From an uncultured Acidimicrobiaceae bacterium (GTDB lineage: Bacteria; Actinomycetota; Acidimicrobiia; Acidimicrobiales; Ilumatobacteraceae): 10,405 nucleotides of DNA. The position numbers and the translations under genes were made by a program. Numbering within the stretch: the stretch's first letter is position 1; the number at the start of each line of letters is the position of its first letter. The notes under the pieces were generated by a model that was given only the letters and a program-made list of their open reading frames with translations, was not told the DNA's origin and searched no databases. The stretch is from positions 1-10,405 of the forward strand of contig CAIZMV010000167.1 of NCBI GenBank assembly GCA_903934195.1, in the 5' to 3' direction. Shown one piece after another: positions 1 to 6,831 of the stretch.

Positions 1-2680
1 AGTGCAAGACGTGTTCATCGTTTCGTCTGCGTGCATCATGGTTCGCGCCGATCTCTTCGCAACCATTAACGGATTCAATCCTGACCTTCCGGGCGCCGGT
101 GCTGATCTGGATTTATGTTGGCGATTGCACGCAACGGCCGCACGAGTAATGGTGGTGCCTAGTGCTGTCGGACGCCACCGTGAGAACTCTTCGCAATCAG
201 TCAATAATCCAGATGGTGTAGATCATTTCCTTGAGAACGAAATTGTTCGGGTCAGAACAGTTGCTTCTCTTACCTCTGCTCAACAGTTGCTGACCACCGT
301 TGTTCAAATGGGAATTTTGACTCTCGCGCGGTTCTTTTTGCTGATGGCAACTGGTCGTGTGCGCCGAGCAATAGATGAAATGCGTGCTTTGCTGCTTTTG
401 CCGTTTGGTGTTGTTGAAATTCGTGAACGTCGTGAAGCAATGTCTGTGCACCGTGCGGTTTCCGGTGTTGAAGTGCGTGCACTGCAATTGCCAGGCAATG
501 CCTACCTTGCAAACTTCTTGCGCCGACGCGCTGCTCAGGCAGGCCAAGCCCAAGCACAATCAGCTGGTCAAACACAAGAGGCAACTCCACGAAGTGCATA
601 CGTTCTGTGGGGCATGCTCGCAGCCATTTTTCTTGTCGGCTCTCGTGCCTTGTTCTTGGACGGTATTGCACCAGTAGGTCAGATGGCCCCAATCACTGCT
701 TCTGCCAGTGAACTCGTGCGTTCGTATACCTCTGGTTGGTGGGGTGCAGGATTTGGTCAAGTTTCTGCGGTACCAACGGGCGTAGCGTTACTCGCAACCA
801 GTGCGGTGGCCACTCTGGGAAATATGGGACTACTGCACACGCTTCTCGTCGTGCTGTTGCCCGTTGCGGGTTGGCTGGGTGTCTGGCGTTTTGCATCGGT
901 TCTTGGTACGCGTGCAGCACGCATTGCGGCTACTGCTGCATATGCCGCAGTTCCGTTGCCATATGCGGCAATTTCATCTGGCCGATGGAGCGCACTGTTG
1001 ATGTATGCAACATTGCCCTGGATGGTGCACTTGTTGCGCATGTTGGTGGGGCATGCAGACATTGACGAGGAATTGTCAGAGGAATTAATGGCAGTCGCAC
1101 CTGCTGCTTTGTGGCGCAAATGGTTTGCATATTTGGTGTTGTTGATGGGTGTAGTCATCGCATTTGAACCCTCGGTAGTTCTCATCGTTCCACTAGTCGC
1201 ACTCGTTTTTACTGTGGTCAGTGTTGTGCATGGCACGCAATTGAAATGGGCTGCACGTTGGGTAGTTGTCACTGCTTCAGTTGTTGTATCGGGTGTTGTT
1301 CTCAATCTTCCGTGGGCCGGTACATACATTCGTTCTGGGTGGTGGGAAGCAATTACCGGCGCGCCAGTTGAATCTGGTCGCAATATTGGCCTCTTCGGCT
1401 TAGCAACGTTCAATGTTGGCGGCTTCGTATTGTCATCAGTCACCGTTGCGTTGTACGCAGTTGTTGTTGGAGCCGTCTTGCTGGTGCATGGGGTTCGGTC
1501 TGGTTGGGTATTGCGTGGTGCAAGCCTTGTTGCCTTCGGTTTGGCATTAGCAATCCTCGATGATTCAGCCTTGCTGTCAGTGCATCTTTCCGAACCAGCA
1601 GTTTTGTTGGTACCCGTAGCTTTTGGAATCGCAATTTGTGCTGGCGCTATGGGCGCGGCCCTTGTTGTTGATTTACGGCGTGCGCGGTTTGGTTGGCGCC
1701 AACCAATCAGTGCGGTCGTTGCGCTTGCCTTTGTAGTTGGTCTCGTTCCGGTATCAGTTAATACATTGAATGGAAGTTGGAGTCAGCCGTCACTAGCGCT
1801 TCCACAACTTTTGGCTCAATTGCCTGATGTACAAACGTCAGGGGAGTATCGGACCATGTTTATTGGTGACCCCCGTGTATTGCCTGGAGCTCCATTGAAT
1901 TTTGGTTGGGGAATTTCATATTCGGTTGTGAATGGAAGAGAACCGAGCATGGAAGAATTGTGGGAGAACCCACCAACACGTGCACGCGACAATGCGGTTG
2001 CAGCTTTGTACGGAATTGTGCGTGGTCAAACAGCTCGTGCAGGACGTTTGCTAGCGCCGTTATCTGTGCGGTTCATTGTTGTTCCAATCATTGATGGAGG
2101 CCAATCCACCCGCAGTGATCCAATCAATGCGCCACGAGGTCTCGTTGATTCGTTGTCGCGGCAGCTCGACCTGCGCCGTCTCTATGCATCGCCGGATCTT
2201 GTTATCTTCGAAAATGCCTCGTGGGTGCCCGTGCGGTCAATGTTGACGACGTCAGGGGCTGCGAGTAGTCAACTCGCTGGTGCAACTTCAATGATTGCAA
2301 CGGATATTTCGGGTGCCACGCCGCTTCCTACCCAGACACGACCTGAAGGCGCAATTGAGGCAGATGTTGAGCCGGGCACTGTTCATCTTGCAGTTCCTTT
2401 TAGTACTCACTGGAAGCTCACATTGGATGGCAAGAAAATTGAGGCACGCCCGGCTTTTGGTTTGACCAATGCATATGACATTGAAAGCGCCGGACGTATC
2501 CGGTTGGGATTTGAATCAAGTCTTTTTCACTCTTTTGCCGTGTTGCTTCAATTCGCCGCATGGTGTGTTGTTGCCTTCTTTGCCCTTGTACGACCACGTC
2601 GACGCTCTCGTAGGAATTCTTCGACGTCATCAATCGCCGATGCCCCGGTCATGAGATTTGTGAACGAGGATTCGTTGTGA
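1..2680 (+). CDS. Family 2 glycosyltransferase with large C-terminal membrane region (5' partial)
   Basis: The gene is open from the left edge; the first whole codon is at position 2 (a GTG that is probably internal). Residues 1-60 look like the end of a GT-A (GT2) domain: a hydrophobic strand and A-C-I-M-V-R, then G-F-N-P near 24-27, an acidic D-L-D-L-C-W-R motif near 35-41, and a strand ending P-S-A-V...H. The nucleotide-sugar binding half must lie upstream. After a cytoplasmic linker rich in Arg, Gln and Ala (about 120-197) come roughly ten or more hydrophobic segments up to about residue 585. An extracytoplasmic region follows (about 590-840), including a W-K-x-x-x-D-G element near 804-810. 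Then come a last membrane helix (about 842-864) and an Arg-rich tail. The arrangement matches the very long actinobacterial GT2-plus-membrane proteins next to DUF5719 genes. The likely role is sugar transfer in envelope glycan synthesis; donor and acceptor are not readable. It ends in a GTGA overlap with the next gene. Confidence 0.82.
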   Translation, partial: VQDVFIVSSACIMVRADLFATINGFNPDLPGAGADLDLCWRLHATAARVMVVPSAVGRHRENSSQSVNNPDGVDHFLENEIVRVRTVASLTSAQQLLTTVVQMGILTLARFFLLMATGRVRRAIDEMRALLLLPFGVVEIRERREAMSVHRAVSGVEVRALQLPGNAYLANFLRRRAAQAGQAQAQSAGQTQEATPRSAYVLWGMLAAIFLVGSRALFLDGIAPVGQMAPITASASELVRSYTSGWWGAGFGQVSAVPTGVALLATSAVATLGNMGLLHTLLVVLLPVAGWLGVWRFASVLGTRAARIAATAAYAAVPLPYAAISSGRWSALLMYATLPWMVHLLRMLVGHADIDEELSEELMAVAPAALWRKWFAYLVLLMGVVIAFEPSVVLIVPLVALVFTVVSVVHGTQLKWAARWVVVTASVVVSGVVLNLPWAGTYIRSGWWEAITGAPVESGRNIGLFGLATFNVGGFVLSSVTVALYAVVVGAVLLVHGVRSGWVLRGASLVAFGLALAILDDSALLSVHLSEPAVLLVPVAFGIAICAGAMGAALVVDLRRARFGWRQPISAVVALAFVVGLVPVSVNTLNGSWSQPSLALPQLLAQLPDVQTSGEYRTMFIGDPRVLPGAPLNFGWGISYSVVNGREPSMEELWENPPTRARDNAVAALYGIVRGQTARAGRLLAPLSVRFIVVPIIDGGQSTRSDPINAPRGLVDSLSRQLDLRRLYASPDLVIFENASWVPVRSMLTTSGAASSQLAGATSMIATDISGATPLPTQTRPEGAIEADVEPGTVHLAVPFSTHWKLTLDGKKIEARPAFGLTNAYDIESAGRIRLGFESSLFHSFAVLLQFAAWCVVAFFALVRPRRRSRRNSSTSSIADAPVMRFVNEDSL
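2666..2670 (+). promoter_or_regulatory. Ribosome binding site GAGGA for the GTG-start DUF5719-like gene
   Basis: GAGGA lies six bases before the GTG at 2677, inside the last codons of the upstream glycosyltransferase gene. It is the best Shine-Dalgarno match among the gene starts here and supports the GTG as the true start. Placed within the upstream reading frame, it fits coupled translation across the GTGA overlap. Confidence 0.6.
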
Positions 2681-4140
2681 AGTTGTTACGTCGGGCTGTT
2701 GCCTTTGTTCTTCTTGCCGGCGTTAGCGCAGTCGTTGTAGTTGTGGACCGCCATTCAGGAAAAGAATCTGTAGGTGCGTCCACTGCCATCGTTGAATTTG
2801 CTGGATTCCCGCAAGCATCTGACGGAACTCGAATAAGCACATCGTGGTTTTGCCCTGGTGCTGCGGCGGGCGACGGGATTAGCAGTGCTTCTATTGTTGT
2901 TGTCAACCCAAGTGATGCCGATATCACTGCCACCCTGAATTTCTTCAGTGATTCACCGTCTGATGCGGAAACAATCACCGTGGCTGCACGTTCGCGGAAA
3001 GAAGTTGATGTGCTGCGAGGACGAACAGTTGGTGTCGTTGTCCCGGTCGTTGAAATAATCGGATCGATTGGCTCGGTTGAGCAAGAACTCATTTATGCAG
3101 CTGGCGATGTGACGTCTCAATGTGTTTCGCAAACCTCGAGCACATGGTATTTCGCTGATGGGTTTACAGCAGAAGGTTCAACACAACGTTTAGTGCTTAC
3201 GAATCCGTTTCCTGAAACCGCTGTAGTGAACGTCTCGTACACGACAACAAATGGTCGTAGAACTCCTGCGTCGTTACAAGGAATCATCCTGAACGCTCGT
3301 TCTTCGCGCAGTATTTCTCTGGCTGATGCTGGAGCCCAAAATGAAGCACGGTTAGCAGTTGAAGTTGTCGCCTCTACGGGCCAAATCATTGCATCACGTA
3401 TTCAGCATTATCTCGGAGCCGGACGACTCGGATACTCAACCACTGTTGGTACGCCGATGGCTTTGCGCGACTGGTGGTTTACATCTGGTCGCACCGGCGC
3501 AATGGTGTCTGAATTGTTGATGGTGTTTAACCCATCAGATTCTGCAGCTCAAGTGAACGTCTCTTTCTTTGGGCCCGGAATCACCAACGGTCTAGGAGTA
3601 GATCAAACTTCTAAAGCCGCAGCGCCATCAACTGCGATTGATATTCCGGCTGGAGGAATTGTTGCCATCAATACCGATTCCATTGCGGACTTGCCAAAGG
3701 GTGACCATGCAATGGTGGTGTCGGCTGTAAACAATGTGCCAGTGGTCGTGGAACATGTATTGAGCCAGCGCGTTGGTGGAAGCGCATTCACCGCAATCAC
3801 AAATGGAATTCCTGGCGGCTTGGCCTCACAGAAATGGCGAATTCCAAGCGGACTATTGAATGGCGCACGAAATGCCTTGGCAGTTGTGAACACAACTGGT
3901 GTTGACGGAACTTTCACGGTGTCGGCGAGTGGTCCTGGCGGAGAAGTGGAATTGCCGCTACTTGTCGATGTCGCGCTCGGTGCAGCATCGGTGATCAGCA
4001 TTGATGTGCCAGCTGATGTGAAAGATGGTGAAGTCACAATTACTGCGACAGTTCCTGTGGTTGTGCAACGGCGTACTACTCGAGGACACGGGTTGGTTGG
4101 TTTCGGAATAGTGGGAGCACTTCCCATAAGGTCTCGGTAA
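2677..4140 (+). CDS. DUF5719-like membrane-anchored extracytoplasmic repeat protein
   Basis: This 487-residue protein starts at a GTG overlapping the previous stop codon, with a good GAGGA site upstream. Residues 1-24 are two or more basic residues followed by a long hydrophobic stretch without a clear cleavage site, so a signal anchor or signal peptide. The rest is beta-rich, with many Val, Ser, Thr and Gly. It falls into four similar modules beginning near Trp57, Trp157, Trp266 and Trp387. Each starts with W plus aromatic or hydrophobic residues and a Gly, continues with an N-P or N-T turn about 20 residues later, and closes with Val-rich strands. There are only two cysteines (Cys59, Cys149), a possible disulfide. 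Module pattern and position after a membrane GT2 match the actinobacterial DUF5719 family, whose biochemical function is not known to me. I infer a structural or accessory role in envelope glycan assembly on the outer face of the membrane. The stop overlaps the next ATG (TAATG). Confidence 0.78.
   Translation: MKLLRRAVAFVLLAGVSAVVVVVDRHSGKESVGASTAIVEFAGFPQASDGTRISTSWFCPGAAAGDGISSASIVVVNPSDADITATLNFFSDSPSDAETITVAARSRKEVDVLRGRTVGVVVPVVEIIGSIGSVEQELIYAAGDVTSQCVSQTSSTWYFADGFTAEGSTQRLVLTNPFPETAVVNVSYTTTNGRRTPASLQGIILNARSSRSISLADAGAQNEARLAVEVVASTGQIIASRIQHYLGAGRLGYSTTVGTPMALRDWWFTSGRTGAMVSELLMVFNPSDSAAQVNVSFFGPGITNGLGVDQTSKAAAPSTAIDIPAGGIVAINTDSIADLPKGDHAMVVSAVNNVPVVVEHVLSQRVGGSAFTAITNGIPGGLASQKWRIPSGLLNGARNALAVVNTTGVDGTFTVSASGPGGEVELPLLVDVALGAASVISIDVPADVKDGEVTITATVPVVVQRRTTRGHGLVGFGIVGALPIRSR
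4127..4131 (+). promoter_or_regulatory. Ribosome binding site TAAGG for the thioredoxin-like gene
   Basis: TAAGG lies eight bases before the ATG at 4140 and inside the 3' end of the upstream gene. It is a moderate Shine-Dalgarno match and supports the ATG that shares a base with the upstream TAA. Confidence 0.45.
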
Positions 4141-4589
4141 TGGATCGAATTCTCACGGTTGCGGGCGCAATGATTGTTGCGCTTGTGGTGTCATGGTTTT
4201 TGCGCCGCCGCAAGATTGATGCGCCTACTCAAGGTGGTTTTGAGTTGCCGGTGCAGCTTGATCGAAATGATTTTGTATCGCCAGAAGCGCCGTGGATTGT
4301 GGTGGTCTTTACTTCAGCTACGTGTAGTACGTGCAATGATGTCGCTACCAAAGCAGAAGTTCTGTCTTCGCATGAAGTTGCAGTGGCTCGAGTGGATTAC
4401 ACCACTAATCCAGAAATGCATGCTCGTTATAAAATCGAAGCAGTTCCAGCACTCGTCATTGCAGATGCATCCGGAGTTGTTAAGGCCGGGTTCTTAGGCC
4501 CAGTGAAGGCGCAAGATTTATGGGCCGCTGTTGCTGAATGTCGTGAACCAGGCAGTTCGCCCGGCTCATGCGAGAATCACAGCAACTAA
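4140..4589 (+). CDS. Membrane-anchored thioredoxin-like protein (CSTC active site)
   Basis: The protein has 149 residues. Residues 4-21 form one hydrophobic helix followed by Arg-Arg-Arg-Lys, which predicts an N-in, C-out anchor and an extracytoplasmic thioredoxin domain. The fold is recognisable from the strand W-I-V-V-V-F at 52-57, the CxxC motif Cys62-Ser-Thr-Cys65 at the start of the next helix, and the conserved pre-Pro segment A-V-P103 (cis-Pro loop) before a strand. The usual Trp before the first Cys is replaced by Thr (T-S-A-T-C). Two further cysteines sit in the C-terminal tail (Cys134, Cys144), outside the core fold. The family acts as a disulfide reductase, isomerase or oxidase; which direction applies cannot be told from sequence. 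It is the last gene of its operon, and its partner could be the two-cysteine DUF5719-like protein encoded immediately upstream. Its TAA overlaps the end of convergent ftsH. Confidence 0.83.
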   Translation: MDRILTVAGAMIVALVVSWFLRRRKIDAPTQGGFELPVQLDRNDFVSPEAPWIVVVFTSATCSTCNDVATKAEVLSSHEVAVARVDYTTNPEMHARYKIEAVPALVIADASGVVKAGFLGPVKAQDLWAAVAECREPGSSPGSCENHSN

Positions 4590-6505
4590 GCCTGTACTTC
4601 GCTTGCTGATGGTGCATCAAGTCCCTGTTGCACAAGGCGACCAACGGTTGGCCCGTCGATAGTTTCCTCAACAAGAAGTGCCTCAGCGACAAGTTCAAGT
4701 CCGCGGCGATGACGCAACAACAATTCATGCGCACGAGTTTCTTGCTCGAGCAGAATGCGTGAAATTTCATCGTCAACAAGTTGAGCTGTTGAATCGCTGT
4801 ACTCACGACCACTAGTCATGAGATCTTCACCCAAGAACACTTGCTGATTTCCAGTCCATGCCATTGGGCCGATCTTGTCTGACATTCCCCATTCACGCAC
4901 CATGCGGCGGGCAATTCCGGTTGCTTGTTCAAGGTCGTTTGCAGCGCCGCTGTTCAGATGACCAAAAATGATCTTCTCAGCAACTCGTCCGCCCATTGCC
5001 TTGCAGATCAGATCTTCAAAGAACTCACGCGAGTATGTGTGGCGTTCTTCTGGCAAAGTCCAAGTGACACCAAGCGCCATTCCGCGAGGAAGGATGGTGA
5101 CTTTGTGTAACGGGTCAGAGTGGGGAAGCACCGTTGCAAGTACTGCGTGGCCGCCTTCGTGGTATGCAGTGGCACGCTTCTCTTCAGGGTTTAACACCAA
5201 TGATTCGCGGCGTGCACCCATGACTACTCGGTCACGTGCATTTTCAAAGTCGAGGCGTTCAATCGCAAGTGACTCACGACGAACAGCAAAGAGAGCTGCT
5301 TCGTTCACAAGGTTTGCGAGATCAGCACCGCTCATGCCTGGTGTGGCACGGGCCATTGTCTCGAGGTCTACGTCTGTGCCCATGCGCTTGTCGCGTGAGT
5401 GCACCTTCAAGATTGCAAGGCGCTCTTCAAATTCAGGAAGAGGAACAATGATCTGTCGGTCGAAACGTCCTGGACGAAGTAATGCAGTGTCGAGAACGTC
5501 TGGGCGGTTAGTTGCCGCAAGAATCACAATGCCTTCAGTGGCTTCAAAGCCGTCCATCTCAGACAGCAATTGATTCAGTGTTTGCTCGCGCTCATCATGA
5601 CCGCCACCAAGTCCTGCTCCACGCTTACGGCCGATGGAGTCAATCTCGTCGATGAAGATAATTGCTTTACCGAGTTTCTTTGCTTGTGCAAAGAGATCAC
5701 GAACACGGCTTGCGCCGACGCCCACGAACATCTCCATAAAGTCAGAACCAGTAACAGATAGGAATCCGACTCCAGCTTCACCGGCAACGGCGCGTGCAAA
5801 GAGGGTCTTTCCGGTTCCCGGAGGGCCAACGAGCAAAATGCCTTTCGGAACGCGTGCACCGATTTCCTTGAATCGTTCTGGCTTACGCAAGAAGTCAACA
5901 ACTTCTTTGATCTCAAGTTTCACACCGTCGTATCCGGCGATGTCTGAGAAAGTAGTTGATGGTTTGTCGGCCTGGTACGCCTTGGCCTTGCTCTTGCCAA
6001 CAGACATGATGCTGCCGGCTTGTCCCATGGCACGGCGTTGCATCCACATGAAGAATGCGATGACAAAAGCAAACGGAAGAATGATCGGTAACAGGCTGGT
6101 GAAGAAGTTGGCTTGAGGAGTCTTGAACGAATAGTCGACTCCCATCTGCTTCAACAGTTGTTCATCAGCATCGCTGAGGTTCACTGAACCAGTTGTGGTG
6201 AACTTTGTGCCGGATTGCAGAGTGCCCGAAATGATGTTCGAGGAGTTGTTGATGACGACTTGTTTGACGTCGCCATTCTTCACTTGAACAAGGAATTCTG
6301 TGTACGTGAGCTTGTCGCCTGTTGGAGTAGCGAACAATTGGCTTCCGAAAGCGAGAACTACGACGGCCGCCACAATTGCCCAGATGGCCCATTTGGGCAT
6401 GGGGGGTTTGCCATCGGCGCCTGGCTTGACATTGCGCAGGCCCTTCATGGGGTTGCGACCTTGTGGGTTGCGTGATGGTGGAGGGGGCGGTGGGATATCG
6501 CTCAT
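4586..6505 (-). CDS. ftsH: ATP-dependent membrane zinc metalloprotease FtsH
   Basis: This is a complete 639-residue FtsH, the hexameric inner-membrane AAA+ protease that extracts and degrades misfolded membrane proteins and some soluble regulators. Residues 1-37 are a cytoplasmic tail with six consecutive prolines (5-10). The first membrane helix is at about 39-58, an extracytoplasmic FtsH_ext domain at about 62-132, and the second helix at about 134-155. The AAA module has Walker A GPPGTGKT (227-234), the aromatic pore loop F-V-G-V-G (260-264), Walker B I-F-I-D-E (283-287) and the second region of homology with arginine fingers Arg347 and Arg350. The protease domain has the zinc motif H449-E-G-G-H453, where most relatives have HEAGH; both His ligands and Glu are intact. 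Asp524 in N-D-L-E-Q-A-T is the third ligand. The C-terminal tail is short. The ATG was chosen because it starts the expected tail and follows a TAGCAT box by six bases. It is transcribed opposite to its neighbours. Confidence 0.97.
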   Translation of the reverse strand: MSDIPPPPPPSRNPQGRNPMKGLRNVKPGADGKPPMPKWAIWAIVAAVVVLAFGSQLFATPTGDKLTYTEFLVQVKNGDVKQVVINNSSNIISGTLQSGTKFTTTGSVNLSDADEQLLKQMGVDYSFKTPQANFFTSLLPIILPFAFVIAFFMWMQRRAMGQAGSIMSVGKSKAKAYQADKPSTTFSDIAGYDGVKLEIKEVVDFLRKPERFKEIGARVPKGILLVGPPGTGKTLFARAVAGEAGVGFLSVTGSDFMEMFVGVGASRVRDLFAQAKKLGKAIIFIDEIDSIGRKRGAGLGGGHDEREQTLNQLLSEMDGFEATEGIVILAATNRPDVLDTALLRPGRFDRQIIVPLPEFEERLAILKVHSRDKRMGTDVDLETMARATPGMSGADLANLVNEAALFAVRRESLAIERLDFENARDRVVMGARRESLVLNPEEKRATAYHEGGHAVLATVLPHSDPLHKVTILPRGMALGVTWTLPEERHTYSREFFEDLICKAMGGRVAEKIIFGHLNSGAANDLEQATGIARRMVREWGMSDKIGPMAWTGNQQVFLGEDLMTSGREYSDSTAQLVDDEISRILLEQETRAHELLLRHRRGLELVAEALLVEETIDGPTVGRLVQQGLDAPSASEVQA

Positions 6506-6511
6506 CTGTTC

Positions 6512-6517
6512 ATGCTA
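6512..6517 (-). promoter_or_regulatory. Candidate -10 box (TAGCAT) for ftsH, leaderless
   Basis: On the minus strand, TAGCAT is followed by exactly six bases and then the ftsH ATG. In actinobacteria a TANNNT element typically sits 6-7 bases before the transcription start, so transcription may begin at the A of the ATG, giving a leaderless mRNA. No Shine-Dalgarno sequence lies between them. I do not see a convincing -35 element. This is a pattern-based inference. Confidence 0.45.
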
Positions 6518-6573
6518 CGGCTGCCGTGAGCCCCCGTACCAGCGGCATCGCCTATTTAGTGGCCCACGGTGAC

Positions 6574-6579
6574 TACCGT
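6574..6579 (+). promoter_or_regulatory. Candidate -10 box (TACCGT) for the DUF3499-DUF-manB operon, leaderless
   Basis: TACCGT fits TANNNT and is followed by seven bases and then the ATG at 6587. No Shine-Dalgarno sequence precedes that ATG, which fits a leaderless start. This also argues for the ATG at 6587 over the in-frame GTG at 6569, which lies upstream of the box. No clear -35 element is seen. Confidence 0.4.
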
Positions 6580-6586
6580 TTCTGTT

Positions 6587-6817
6587 ATGGCTAGGCAATG
6601 CACCCGACAAGGCTGTGTGCATTCCGCCACAGTCACGCTGACGTATCAATATGCGCGATCATTGGTCTGGCTTGATGACCTCAGCCCAGAACGCGACCCA
6701 CATTCCTATGACTTGTGTGACCAGCATGCGAACCGACTGACGGCTCCTTCCGGATGGCACCTTGAAGATCGCCGTCAGCGCGTTCATGTGTACAGCCCTG
6801 GCCGTCTCGCCGGGTAA
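6587..6817 (+). CDS. DUF3499-like small zinc-ribbon protein
   Basis: Read from the ATG at 6587 the protein has 76 residues; an in-frame GTG at 6569 would add six. It has a putative zinc site made of Cys5-x4-Cys10 near the N-terminus and Cys44-x2-His47 near the middle. Between them are a beta strand A-T-V-T-L-T-Y and the run P-H-S-Y-D-L-C; R-L-T-A-P-x-G-W follows. These match the actinobacterial DUF3499 family, whose members lie near the manB gene in mycobacteria and relatives. Here manB is three genes downstream. No enzymatic role is known to me; the metal site suggests nucleic-acid or protein binding. It is shorter than the family members I recall, ending soon after the conserved block. It is the first gene of the right-hand operon and divergent from ftsH. 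Confidence 0.78.
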   Translation: MARQCTRQGCVHSATVTLTYQYARSLVWLDDLSPERDPHSYDLCDQHANRLTAPSGWHLEDRRQRVHVYSPGRLAG

Positions 6818-6831
6818 TCATCTTGGATCAG

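Noticed and set aside
1..4. GTG at position 2 as the true start of the first gene.
   Set aside because: The first residues already belong to the late part of a GT-A fold, so the gene begins upstream of the window.
757..1443. A 228-codon open frame on the minus strand inside the glycosyltransferase gene.
   Set aside because: It lies opposite a clearly coding membrane region. Its translation is rich in Thr, Ala, Asn and Arg with no domain or membrane pattern, as expected from the reverse complement of hydrophobic codons.
3603..4127. A 174-codon minus-strand open frame opposite the DUF5719-like gene.
   Set aside because: Pro/Thr/Ser/Ala-rich translation is the shadow of Val- and Gly-rich codons, and the plus frame shows repeated modules and good start signals.
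5147..5161. The FtsH zinc motif reads HEGGH rather than HEAGH, possibly an inactive protease.
   Set aside because: HEXXH needs only the two His and the Glu, all present, and the third ligand Asp524 is intact. Activity is expected.
4968..5573. A 201-codon plus-strand open frame opposite ftsH.
   Set aside because: FtsH motifs here are unambiguous on the minus strand. The plus-strand product is Ser/Arg-rich with no recognisable feature or start signal.
6569..6586. GTG at 6569 as start of the DUF3499-like gene.
   Set aside because: It precedes the TACCGT box, has no Shine-Dalgarno site, and the extra residues do not resemble the family; the ATG at 6587 begins the conserved block.
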